NCBI RefSeq assembly: GCF_011761185.1
Contig: NZ_JAAOYM010000001.1
Coordinates: 1,736,001-1,800,000, forward strand
Direction of reading: 5' to 3'
Source of the DNA: Saccharomonospora amisosensis
GTDB lineage: Bacteria; Actinomycetota; Actinomycetes; Mycobacteriales; Pseudonocardiaceae
Length of the DNA stretch: 64,000 nucleotides
How positions within the stretch are numbered: the first letter of the stretch is position 1; every line of letters starts with the position of its first letter. The position numbers and the translations under genes were made by a program. This document shows positions 50,090 to 58,060 of this stretch, one piece after another. A model generated the notes under the pieces. That model was given only the letters and a program-made list of their open reading frames with translations, was not told where the DNA came from and searched no databases.

Positions 50090-50899
50090 TCAGCCCGCGG
50101 GCACCGGCACCGTGGCGATGGGCCGCGACTCCCACGCGGTCCAGTCGGCGCTGATCGAGCTGGCGGCGCGCAGCAGCAGCGGCAGGTGGGCCTCCACGAG
50201 GTGTTCCACGGACGTCTCCGCGGCGTGCGCGTTGACGTTGACGGCGGCCACCGTGCGGCCCTGCCCGTTGCGCACCGGCGCGGCCACTGACCGGATGCCC
50301 AGCGCGAGGTCCTGGTCGGTCACCGCCCAGCCCCTGGCGCGCACCTCCCGCAGCGTCTCCTCCAGTTCGTCCCTTGACGGGTTCCACCTCGGCTCGATAC
50401 CGGACCGGCTGGGCGTTGCGAGCACCCGGTCCAGTTCGGACTCCTCAAGCGCGGCGAGCAACACCTTGCCAAGCGAGGTCTGCGCCGCCGGGAACCGGGT
50501 GCCGATCGTGACCGCGAGCGTCACGAGTTTGGGTACCGCCACCCTGGCGACGTAGACGATGTCGGAGCCGTCCAGTTGCGCCATCGAGCAGGACTCGCCG
50601 GTGCGGTCCACCAGGTCACGCAGGTGCGGCTGCGCCAGCTCCCACACGTTGGTCGAGCCGATGTAGGCCATGCCCAGCTCCAGCACGCGCGGGGTGAGGC
50701 TGAACCCGGTGTCGCCGCCGCGCACGTACCCCAGCTCCTCCAGCGTGATCAGGATGCGGCGGGCGGTGGGCCGGGCCAGGCCCGCCTGCGCGGCCACCTC
50801 GCTCAGCGTCATGTGCGGCTTGCCCGGCTGGAAGCCGCGGAGCACGTCGAGGCCGCGTGCGAGCGCCTCGATGAAGTCCGGGCGGGCTTCCCGGCGCAT
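50090..50899 (-). CDS. IclR-family regulator (PcaR/PobR-like)
   Basis: 269 aa from ATG at 50899 with GGAAGGAC upstream. N-terminal winged helix (EALARGLDVLRGFQPGKPHMTLSEVAAQAGLARPTARRILITLEELGYV) and C-terminal IclR effector domain (RFPAAQTSLGKVLLAAL; VRARGWAVTDQDLALGIRSVAAPVRNGQGRTVAAVNVNAHA). This matches the regulators of protocatechuate and beta-ketoadipate genes. Best candidate to bind the three-half-site elements at 36.6 and 53.9-54.0 kb. It converges with the SDR gene. Confidence 0.93.
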   Translation of the reverse strand: MRREARPDFIEALARGLDVLRGFQPGKPHMTLSEVAAQAGLARPTARRILITLEELGYVRGGDTGFSLTPRVLELGMAYIGSTNVWELAQPHLRDLVDRTGESCSMAQLDGSDIVYVARVAVPKLVTLAVTIGTRFPAAQTSLGKVLLAALEESELDRVLATPSRSGIEPRWNPSRDELEETLREVRARGWAVTDQDLALGIRSVAAPVRNGQGRTVAAVNVNAHAAETSVEHLVEAHLPLLLRAASSISADWTAWESRPIATVPVPAG

Positions 50900-50970
50900 C
50901 GGTCGTCCTTCCGGGGGGTGCGGGACGGGGAGCGGGCGGCCGGGGGGCCGCCCGCCCACCGGATGGTCAC

Positions 50971-50995
50971 CGGACACTGTATCCGGCCCGGTCAT
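50971..50995. promoter_or_regulatory. Imperfect copy of the operator upstream of the IclR gene
   Basis: CGGAC-ACTGT-ATCCG-GCC-CGGTCAT. Arms and spacing are one base off from the other three copies. It lies 72 bp before the iclR start, as an autoregulatory site would. Weak. Confidence 0.35.
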
Positions 50996-52464
50996 GCCCG
51001 CTCGCGGCGCACGGCGACACCCTCGCCCCGGTACTCGCTGTAGGTGTAGGGGTTGGGGATCAACTCGGTCTCCGGAATCTCCGGCCGCATGCACTCGGTC
51101 CAGGTGTCCTCGCCCAGTTCCGCGCGGGTGAACTCCACGGTGCGCTCCACCTCGGCGCGCGCGGCGGCGAGGTCGATGCCGAGCAGTTGGTGCTCGTGCT
51201 TGACCACCCGGCCGTTGACGAGCACCGTGTGCACGTCGCCCCTGCCCGCCTGGAACACCACGTGCCCGTAGGGGTGCAGGATCGGGAACATCACCGGCGA
51301 GCGGTCGTTCTTGACGAGCACGACGTCGGCCTTCTTGCCGGGGGTGAGCGAGCCGATCACGTCCTGCAGGCCGAGTGTCCTCGCCCCGCCCATGGTGGCC
51401 CACTCCACGACGTGCTCGGCGCGCAACCTGTTGTGTACCACGGTCTCGTTGGCGGCCTGCGCCTCGAGGTGCTCGCGGGAACGGTCGGCCGACAGCGTCG
51501 CCCGCATGGCCGAGAACAGGTCGGCGCTCCACCACACGCTGGTGTCCATCGACAGCGAAACCGGGATGCCGTGCCTGCGCAGCCGCCAGCTCGGCGGGTA
51601 GCCCTGCCCCGCGCTCTGCTCGCTCTCGGTCGCCACGGAAGCCGCGCCGCCGGAGGCCGCGATGCGCTGGTAGGAGTCCTCACTGAGGCAGCAGGAGTGC
51701 ACGTAGGTGACGCGCGGGTTCATGAAGCCGTGTTCCCACATCAGCTCGATGCCGCTGTCGCCGGTGGCGCCCCACACTCCCGCGTGCGTGGTCACCGGCA
51801 GGTCCAGCTCGGCGGCGGCTTCGAACGCCTTCTTCTCCGGGAATGCGGCGTCGCCGGTGACGTCGAAGGCCAGTTGCAGGCCGAGCATGTCGTCGCGGGA
51901 GGTGAAGTTGCGGTCGACGAAGGCCCGGAAGTCGGGGGAGTTCGTCCACTCCCACGGGGCGCCGAGCAGGTTGCCGTAGGCCAGCACGAACCGGCCGGGC
52001 ACCGCGCGCAGCGCCTCCACCGCGGCGTCGCCGTGCTCGGGGGTCCACAGCCCGTGCGACCAGTCCAGCGTGGTGGTGACTCCGGCGTCGACGGCCTCGA
52101 TCGCGGAAAGCAGGTTGCCCGCGTGGATGTCCTCGGGGCGGAAGATCTTGCCCCAGTTCAGGTAGTAGAACACGAAGTACTGCGACAGCGTCCAGTCCGC
52201 GCCGAAGCCACGCAACGCGGTCTGCCACATGTGCCGGTGGGTGTCCACCATGCCGGGCATGAGGATGCCGCCGGAGCAGTCGATCACCTCGGCGTCGTCC
52301 GGTGCGGGCAACTCGCGCCCGACCGATTCGATCCGCTCACCCCTGACGAGCACGTCGCCGCCGTCGAGGACACCGATCGCCGGGTCCATCGACAGCACTG
52401 TGGCGTTGCGGAACAGGATGGGGCGGCCGTGCGCGAACCGCTCCGGCAGCGGTGTGGTGGTCAT
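50992..52464 (-). CDS. Amidohydrolase superfamily deaminase-like enzyme (TrzN/8-oxoguanine deaminase type)
   Basis: 490 aa from ATG at 52464, overlapping the DoxX stop. Metal site VDTHRHMWQTALRG (HxH) near residue 73, THAGVWG near residue 203, YVHSCCLSE with metal His near residue 232, SMDTSVWW with the catalytic Asp near residue 289, and a C-terminal GSLTPGKKADVVLVKND. It hydrolyses a C-N or C-Cl bond on a ring in known relatives. The link with a ring-cleaving dioxygenase suggests it removes an amino or halogen group (inference). Confidence 0.88.
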   Translation of the reverse strand: MTTTPLPERFAHGRPILFRNATVLSMDPAIGVLDGGDVLVRGERIESVGRELPAPDDAEVIDCSGGILMPGMVDTHRHMWQTALRGFGADWTLSQYFVFYYLNWGKIFRPEDIHAGNLLSAIEAVDAGVTTTLDWSHGLWTPEHGDAAVEALRAVPGRFVLAYGNLLGAPWEWTNSPDFRAFVDRNFTSRDDMLGLQLAFDVTGDAAFPEKKAFEAAAELDLPVTTHAGVWGATGDSGIELMWEHGFMNPRVTYVHSCCLSEDSYQRIAASGGAASVATESEQSAGQGYPPSWRLRRHGIPVSLSMDTSVWWSADLFSAMRATLSADRSREHLEAQAANETVVHNRLRAEHVVEWATMGGARTLGLQDVIGSLTPGKKADVVLVKNDRSPVMFPILHPYGHVVFQAGRGDVHTVLVNGRVVKHEHQLLGIDLAAARAEVERTVEFTRAELGEDTWTECMRPEIPETELIPNPYTYSEYRGEGVAVRRERA

Positions 52465-52994
52465 GTCTTCACCTCGTTGTGATCGGTTCCGCGCGACCGC
52501 ACGACGCGGGCGCGCATGGTCAGCGGCACGGTGGCGGCGGCAAGGCCGACCAGCAGCGCGGCCAGGCCCCACACGTAGGAGGGCAGCTCCCACGGCCGCG
52601 ACAGCCCGAGTGCGGCGTCCAGCGAAAGTGCACCGGGCCCCGAGAACGCCAGCACAGCGGCGAGTGCGCCGTAGGTGAACGGCACCTCGCAGCCACCCTG
52701 CTGTGCCCAGAACCCGTTGGGAGCCGTGGCCGCGGCGGCGACGGCCATGGTGCCGATCACCACGGCACTGCCCGCGGGGGTGAGCAGCCCGGCCGCGATC
52801 GAACCCGCGCCCGCGAGTTCGGCGACCGCGGCCACCAGCACCATGCGCCTGCCCGGCACGAAGCCCCACTTCTCGAACACGGCGGCGGTGCCCTCGCGAC
52901 CCGCGCCGCCGAACCAGCCGAACAGTTTCTGCGTGCTGTGCCCGAACAGCAGCGCGGCGAGCAGCAGCCGAAGCAGCAACAGCGCCAGGTCCAT
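52461..52994 (-). CDS. DoxX-family membrane protein
   Basis: 177 aa from ATG at 52994, overlapping both neighbours (ATGA). Four membrane helices: LLLLRLLLAALLFGHSTQKLFGWFGG start, MVLVAAVAELAGAGSIAAGLL, SAVVIGTMAVAAAAT, YGALAAVLAFSGPGALSLDAALG, and a further helix near 145-165. DoxX proteins are often coupled to oxidative catabolism; their role is not fixed. It may pass electrons or help uptake in this operon. Confidence 0.9.
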   Translation of the reverse strand: MDLALLLLRLLLAALLFGHSTQKLFGWFGGAGREGTAAVFEKWGFVPGRRMVLVAAVAELAGAGSIAAGLLTPAGSAVVIGTMAVAAAATAPNGFWAQQGGCEVPFTYGALAAVLAFSGPGALSLDAALGLSRPWELPSYVWGLAALLVGLAAATVPLTMRARVVRSRGTDHNEVKT

Positions 52995-53863
52995 CAGGTG
53001 CTCACCTCGCCATCGAGGACGAAGTCGAACTCGGCGTGCAGGTAGGGCACGTCGATGCTGCCGCCGTCGGGTGTTTCGCCGGGCTGCTTCTCCACGAACG
53101 GCACCACCAGCGCGTCCTTGGTGCCGAACACGACATCGGTGTCGAGGTAGTCGGCGCCCTGCTGGAACAGGTGGGTGATGAGCCTGGCGTAGCCGGGTTC
53201 GTCGATGAGGAAGTGCACGTGGGCGGGGCGGAAGTGGCTGATCTCGGTCGTGCCGATCAGTTCGCCGACCGGGCCGTCCATGGGGATCGAGTAGCCCAGC
53301 GGGGCGATGGTGCGCACGCAGTAGCTGCCGTCGTCGCGGGCGCGGTACTTCGCGCGCAACCTCGCCTCGTCGACCTCGGGCAGCTGGGCCTCGTAGGTGC
53401 CCTCGGCGTCGGCCTGCCACACGTCGAGCACGGCGCCGGGTACGGGCTTGCCGTCGGTGCCGGTGACGGTGCCGGTGATGAACAGCGGGGTTCCCGGCAG
53501 GCCGTCGGACATGTCCTGGCCGAACTCCGCCTCCGGTGAGCCTTCGATGTGGAACGGGCCGAGCACGGTGGCGGGCGTCGCCTGCTCGGAGAAGCGGTTG
53601 TTGAGCTGCACCACCAGTGTGCTCAGCCCGAGCACGTCGGAGCAGAGGATGAACTCCTGCCGCTTGTCGTCGCTGATCCGTCCGGTGGCGGCCAGCCATT
53701 CCATCGCCGCGGCCCATTCCTGTTCGGTGAGTCCCACCTCCCGCGCGAACTCGTGCACGTGCCGCACCAGCGCGGTCATCAGTTCGGCGAGGCGATCGGG
53801 GTGCGCGGTGGCCCAGCGCCGCACCGCGAGGTCGGTGATGTTGTCCTCGTTGACGAAAGCCAT
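52994..53863 (-). CDS. Intradiol ring-cleavage dioxygenase, hydroxyquinol 1,2-dioxygenase type
   Basis: 289 aa from ATG at 53863. N-terminal catechol dioxygenase dimer domain (FVNEDNITDLAVRRWA; VHEFAREVGLTEQEWAAAMEWL), then the Fe(III) site: Tyr in DAEGTYEAQ, Tyr in DDGSYCVRTI and the two His in HFRPAHVHF near residue 213. GYSIPMDGPVGELI and DYLDTDVVFGTKDALVV favour hydroxyquinol over catechol enzymes. Product would be maleylacetate; no maleylacetate reductase is in the window. First gene of the minus operon with DoxX and the amidohydrolase. Confidence 0.92.
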   Translation of the reverse strand: MAFVNEDNITDLAVRRWATAHPDRLAELMTALVRHVHEFAREVGLTEQEWAAAMEWLAATGRISDDKRQEFILCSDVLGLSTLVVQLNNRFSEQATPATVLGPFHIEGSPEAEFGQDMSDGLPGTPLFITGTVTGTDGKPVPGAVLDVWQADAEGTYEAQLPEVDEARLRAKYRARDDGSYCVRTIAPLGYSIPMDGPVGELIGTTEISHFRPAHVHFLIDEPGYARLITHLFQQGADYLDTDVVFGTKDALVVPFVEKQPGETPDGGSIDVPYLHAEFDFVLDGEVST

Positions 53864-53888
53864 CGGTCTTCCTCTGTCCCAGATGTGT

Positions 53889-53914
53889 CGGACACTAGTC
53901 CGTGTGACGGACAT
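53889..53914. promoter_or_regulatory. Three-half-site operator, copy 1
   Basis: CGGAC-ACTA-GTCCG-TGTGA-CGGACAT: two half-sites as a palindrome and a third as a direct repeat. It starts 26 bp upstream of the dioxygenase ATG. Confidence 0.7.
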
Positions 53915-53987
53915 TGTTGCCACAGTCCCGGGGCGCGGGCAACCCCCCGCCGGTTGACACACCCTCATCTCGCCGCGCACCATGATG

Positions 53988-54013
53988 CGGACAGAGGTCC
54001 GGCATACGGACAT
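53988..54013. promoter_or_regulatory. Three-half-site operator, copy 2
   Basis: CGGAC-AGAG-GTCCG-GCATA-CGGACAT, same layout and orientation as copy 1 and 99 bp away. It ends 48 bp before the CaiB gene start. Confidence 0.7.
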
Positions 54014-54061
54014 GCGTTGGACCAGTCGGAATCAGTCGACAGCGAGAGGCTCAGCTTTCAG

Positions 54062-55246
54062 ATGACCGCCACACCCGGTGCGCCAAGCCCGCTACAAGGA
54101 CTGCTGATCGCCGACTTCTCCCGGGTGCTCGCCGGGCCCTACGCCACCATGCTGCTCGGTGACCTCGGCGCGGAGGTGATCAAGGTGGAGTCGCCGGGCG
54201 GTGACGACACCCGCACCTGGGTGCCTCCGGAGCGCGACGGCGTCTCGACCTACTACCTCGGCATCAACCGCAACAAGCGCTCGATCGCGCTCGACTTCAC
54301 CGACGAGGGCGACCTCGCGACGGCTCGGCGACTCGCGGCCCGCGCCGACATCGTGATCGAGAACTTCAAACCGGGCGGGCTGGCCCGCTTCGGGCTGGAC
54401 TACGACACCGTCAGCGCCGACAACCCCGGGGTGATCTACGCGTCCATCAGCGGCTTCGGCACCGCGGGTGGAGCGTCGCTGCCCGGCTACGACCTGCTCG
54501 TGCAGGCCGCGTCGGGCCTGATGAGCCTCACCGGCGACCCCGAAGGGCCGCCCTACCGTGCTGGGATCTCGGTGTTCGACGTGATGACGGGCATGCACGC
54601 CGCCATCGGCATCCTCACCGCGCTGCACCACCGCGCCGCCACCGGCGCGGGCCAGCACGTGGAGGTCAACCTGCTGTCCTCGGCGCTGTCCGGACTGGTG
54701 AACCACACCTCCGCCTACGTGGCGGGCGATGTGGTCCCACACCGGATGGGCAACGCGCACCCCAGCCTGTTCCCGTACGAGCCGCTGCCCACCGCGGACA
54801 AGGACCTCATCGTCATCGCGGGCAACAACGGGCAGTTCCGCAGGCTGTGCGCCGAACTCGGACTGGACGGGCTGCCCGAGGACGCGCGGTTCGCCACCAA
54901 CGAGGACCGCACCCGTAACCGTGATGAGCTTCGCCCGTTGCTGGTGGAGAAGCTGCGGCAGTGCGGCGCCGACGAGTGGTTCAAGCGGCTGTCGGCCGCT
55001 GGTGTGCCGTGCGGGCCCATCAACCATGTCGACGGCGGCGTCGCCCTCGCGCGGGAGCTGGGGCTCGACCCGGTGGTCGAGGTGGGCGACGGTGAGCGTG
55101 CCGTGCCGGTGATCCGCAACCCCATCACGTTCAGCGCTCTGGCGACCAGACACCAGCTCGCGCCGCCCGCGCTGAACGAACACGGCGACGAGATCCGTGC
55201 CTGGCTGAGTGAGCCGGTCGCGGGCGAGGAGGAGACAGGCAGATGA
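54062..55246 (+). CDS. CaiB/BaiF family (class III) CoA-transferase
   Basis: 394 aa from ATG. ADFSRVLAGPYATMLLGDLGAEVIKVESPGGDDTR at residues 16-50, YYLGINRNKRSIALD, and GYDLLVQAASGLMSLTGDPEGPPYRAGISVFDVMTGMHA with the catalytic Asp of GYDLLVQA near residue 143. The family moves CoA between carboxylic acids without free intermediates. It overlaps the next gene (ATGA), a citrate-synthase-fold lyase, so the pair may load CoA on a citrate-like acid and cleave it (inference). Confidence 0.93.
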   Translation: MTATPGAPSPLQGLLIADFSRVLAGPYATMLLGDLGAEVIKVESPGGDDTRTWVPPERDGVSTYYLGINRNKRSIALDFTDEGDLATARRLAARADIVIENFKPGGLARFGLDYDTVSADNPGVIYASISGFGTAGGASLPGYDLLVQAASGLMSLTGDPEGPPYRAGISVFDVMTGMHAAIGILTALHHRAATGAGQHVEVNLLSSALSGLVNHTSAYVAGDVVPHRMGNAHPSLFPYEPLPTADKDLIVIAGNNGQFRRLCAELGLDGLPEDARFATNEDRTRNRDELRPLLVEKLRQCGADEWFKRLSAAGVPCGPINHVDGGVALARELGLDPVVEVGDGERAVPVIRNPITFSALATRHQLAPPALNEHGDEIRAWLSEPVAGEEETGR

Positions 55247-56031
55247 GCACACCGGACGAGGGCTATCCCACCTCGCTGGGCACTTCCGACGCCGACACGA
55301 TCACCCTGCTTGGCCACGACCTCGCGGGCGAGTTGATGGGCAAGGTCGGCTTCGGTGAGCTGGCGTTCTGGCTCGTCGCGGGGCGCAGGCCGGGGCCGGG
55401 CGAGGTGCGGGTGTTCGAGACGGTGCTGGTGGCGCTGGCCGACCACGGCTTCACCCCCACAGCCATCGCCGCCAGGTTGACGCTGCTGTCGGCGCCGGAG
55501 TCCATCCAGGGTGCGCTCGCGGCAGGCCTGCTCGGCGGCGGCTCGCGGTTCCTCGGCGTCACCGAGGACACCGGCAAGTTCCTCGCCGAGGTACTGCAGC
55601 AGGCGGGCGAGCCGCTGCCCGACACCGACGCCGGATGGGACGACCTCGCGCGGCAGGCGGTGCGGCAGCGCAGGCAGGATCGTCAGCTCGTTCCAGGGCT
55701 GGGGCACCCGGTGCACAAGCGGGCCGACCCCCGCACGCCGGTCATCATGAGCATCGCGAGGCAGGAGGGCTGCTACGGCCCGCACCTGGCACTGTTCGAG
55801 GCCGTCGGCCGCGTGGCTCCCGACATCCTCGGCAGGGACCTGCCGCTCAACGGGGCCGGTGTTTGCGGTGCCGCGCTGGCCGACCTGGGTCTGCCGGCGG
55901 AACTGCTGCGCGGCTTCGCCCTGCTGGCCCGCGCGGCAGGGCTGCTCGGTCAACTGGCCGAGGAACGGCGCAACCCGATAGCGAACGACATCTACCTCGC
56001 CGTGGACCGCAACGCCCGCTACGAACCCTGA
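55243..56031 (+). CDS. Citryl-CoA lyase-like (citrate synthase fold) protein
   Basis: 262 aa. Short citrate-synthase-fold protein with SLGTSDADTITLLGHDLAGELMGKVGFGELAFWL, PESIQGALAAGLLGGGSRFLG and the active-site PGLGHPVHKRADPRTPVIM near residue 150. The GHPVHK His-region and a late RRNPIANDIYLAVDRNARY hold the catalytic residues. This resembles citryl-CoA lyase, which releases acetyl-CoA from citryl-CoA-type thioesters. Working with the CaiB transferase is suggested by overlap; the true substrate is unknown. Confidence 0.85.
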   Translation: MSTPDEGYPTSLGTSDADTITLLGHDLAGELMGKVGFGELAFWLVAGRRPGPGEVRVFETVLVALADHGFTPTAIAARLTLLSAPESIQGALAAGLLGGGSRFLGVTEDTGKFLAEVLQQAGEPLPDTDAGWDDLARQAVRQRRQDRQLVPGLGHPVHKRADPRTPVIMSIARQEGCYGPHLALFEAVGRVAPDILGRDLPLNGAGVCGAALADLGLPAELLRGFALLARAAGLLGQLAEERRNPIANDIYLAVDRNARYEP

Positions 56032-56038
56032 TCGCCGC

Positions 56039-56917
56039 TCAGCACGAGGGCTGCACCGCGTTCTCCGGGTCCAGCGCGTTCAGCGTCAGTCGCATCGCCG
56101 CCTCGTTGTAGGAGATGCCGACGTGCTCGGTGAAGTCGGCCGGGCAGAAGTCCTGCAGCAGCAGGTTGTCCACGTTCGGCGCCTGCTCGAGGAACGAGGA
56201 CGTGTAAGGCGTCACCACCTCGTCGTAGCGGGTGGCGATCACCGTGTAGTCGACGGCCGGGTCGGTTTCGCCGCCGGAGTTCAGTTCGGTGACGAAGTCC
56301 GAGCCCGCGACCTGCTGCCTGCACGCGGCGCAGAAGAGGTCCACCAGGTCCGGCGGGAACAGTGCCAGCAGGTTCGCCAGCCCGAACAGCGTCGTTCCGT
56401 GGTTGGAAGGGGTGAGCGCGATCAGTTTGTCCACTCGCGACGAACCGTCGAGGTGCTTGAGGTAGTACCTCGGCATCATCCCGCCCTGTGAGTGCCCGAC
56501 GAGATCGACCCGCCCCGCTCCGGTGGCCGCCAGCACCTCGGAGACGAACGCGGCCAGTTCTTGGGCCGACGTGGCGATGTCGCCGGTGCCCTGGATGGGG
56601 TTACCTTCCGCGCCGCCGTAGTTGAGCGCGAACACGCAGTACCCCTGCTCGGCCAGCAGCGGTGACAGCGCGGCCCAGTTGTCGTAGCGGTTCTCGAACG
56701 TGCCGTGCACCAGCACCACCGGGTTGGGGTGCTGCTGGCTCGGTTCGCACGAGAAGTCGTTGGCACCCGGCGGGATCGCGTCCGGATGCGCCAGCGAGTA
56801 GGCCAGCGCCGCGGCGAAGTAGCGCTGCGGTGGCCCGGTCTCCGCTGCCGCCGCCGGTGCGGTGGTCGGGACCAGTGCCGTGGCAGTGGCAAGCAGCAGC
56901 ACCAGCAGTCTCCGCAT
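56039..56917 (-). CDS. Secreted lipase/esterase (alpha/beta hydrolase)
   Basis: 292 aa from ATG at 56917. Signal peptide MRRLLVLLLATATALVPTTAPAAAA cleaved near residue 25. NPVVLVHGTFENRYDNW forms the oxyanion region, GHSQGGMMPRYY the nucleophile elbow (Ser near 141), then DEVVTPY and EHVGISY supply Asp and His. Six Cys after the signal suggest disulfides (SCEPSQ, YCVF, FCAACRQ, FCPADF, and the C-terminal SC). A secreted triacylglycerol lipase/esterase of the actinobacterial type. Confidence 0.93.
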   Translation of the reverse strand: MRRLLVLLLATATALVPTTAPAAAAETGPPQRYFAAALAYSLAHPDAIPPGANDFSCEPSQQHPNPVVLVHGTFENRYDNWAALSPLLAEQGYCVFALNYGGAEGNPIQGTGDIATSAQELAAFVSEVLAATGAGRVDLVGHSQGGMMPRYYLKHLDGSSRVDKLIALTPSNHGTTLFGLANLLALFPPDLVDLFCAACRQQVAGSDFVTELNSGGETDPAVDYTVIATRYDEVVTPYTSSFLEQAPNVDNLLLQDFCPADFTEHVGISYNEAAMRLTLNALDPENAVQPSC

Positions 56918-57022
56918 CGAGCAGCCCCAATCCTCGGCGAGCGTTCGTATGAGGCTGGCCCGGCCGCAGAAGGTGATCAATACTCCATGCGGGTGGGCTG
57001 GTGTCGCCGAACTGCGCCGTGA

Positions 57023-57514
57023 CTACGCGTTCACCTCGGTCAGCTTTCCGGTCGCCACGTCGAACACGAAGCCGCGCACGGACTCCTTCCTCGGGATGAA
57101 GGGACTGTTCTTGATGCGGGCCATCGACTGGCGCATGTCGGTCTCCACGTCGTCGAACGCCTCGGCCGCCCACGACGGTTTGATGCCGACCTCGTCCTGG
57201 ATCGACCGCTTGAACTCGTCGTCGGTGAAGGTCAGCATGCCGCAGTCGGTGTGGTGGATGAGGATGATCTCCTCGGTGCCCAGCAGCCGCTGGCTGATGG
57301 CCAGCGACCGGATCTCGTCCTCGGTGACGACCCCACCGGCGTTGCGGATCACGTGGGCCTCACCCTCGGCGAGGCCGAGTGCACCGTAGACGTTGAGGCG
57401 GGCATCCATGCACGCCACGATCGCGACGCGCTTGCTAGGCGGCAGCGGAAGCGGGCCGGAGAACGTCCGCGCGTAGTCGGAGTTGTTGGCGAGCAGTTCA
57501 TCGGTGACGGACAT
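57023..57514 (-). CDS. Beta-class carbonic anhydrase (clade-type small enzyme)
   Basis: 163 aa. Zinc-site motifs ACMDARLNVYGALGL (Cys and the Asp-Arg pair near residue 35) and HHTDCGMLTF (His and Cys near residue 88), with RNAGGVVTEDEIRSLAISQRLLGTEEII between them. Interconverts CO2 and bicarbonate in the cytoplasm. Single gene, start ATG at 57514. Confidence 0.93.
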   Translation of the reverse strand: MSVTDELLANNSDYARTFSGPLPLPPSKRVAIVACMDARLNVYGALGLAEGEAHVIRNAGGVVTEDEIRSLAISQRLLGTEEIILIHHTDCGMLTFTDDEFKRSIQDEVGIKPSWAAEAFDDVETDMRQSMARIKNSPFIPRKESVRGFVFDVATGKLTEVNA

Positions 57515-58060
57515 CGCAGGGACCTCCCTGTGCTGAAGTGTTAGGCACGCCCAAACCAACACGTGGGTGCCACCCCGGCAACTCGGTCCAGATGGCGGGA
57601 GATGCTGTCGTGGATGTCCGTCGTTTTCCGGTCGCGAATGCGCTCGGCGGGGCTCGTACCAGCCCTGGAGCAGGCGAAAGGAGGTCGCGGCCTTGACCGC
57701 ACCAGACGCGCCCACGGATGAAGAACTCGACAACTCGTGAAGGCAGCGACCCGGGTCCGGTGGTTCGTTCGCCATCGGACGACGACCGTGCCATGGACCT
57801 TGGTGCCATGAGTACCGCCCGCTTCATCGCCGCTGCTCGGGACGACGTCCCTCGCCTCGTCGCCGAAGTAGGGCGGCTAAGCTGCCAGTCGGAAGCGACC
57901 ACTCCGATGGACGAGCGAGAAGCGAACTGCGCCACGACTACTGACAATCGCTCCTTGCGACGGCATTGGCGGATGCTCCATCTCGTCTTGTCGGCGCCGG
58001 TCAGCCGCGCCGCCGAGGTACGGTGGCCGGGACAGGCGCGAAGCAGCTACCTCATCCGTG
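57515..58060. other. Intergenic region, no intact gene; possible small remnant
   Basis: 546 bp between carbonic anhydrase and arylsulfatase. On the plus strand, about 57806-57890, TARFIAAARDDVPRLVAEVGRL resembles the end of a common small actinobacterial protein (pattern FIAxARxDVPxLLAEVxRLR), but nothing before or after fits. No terminator or promoter could be assigned. Confidence 0.4.

Noticed and set aside
50971-50995. Imperfect operator before iclR treated as a full fourth copy
   Set aside because: Spacer lengths differ (N5 and N3 instead of N4 and N5) and two half-sites are mismatched, so it is kept only as a weak site.
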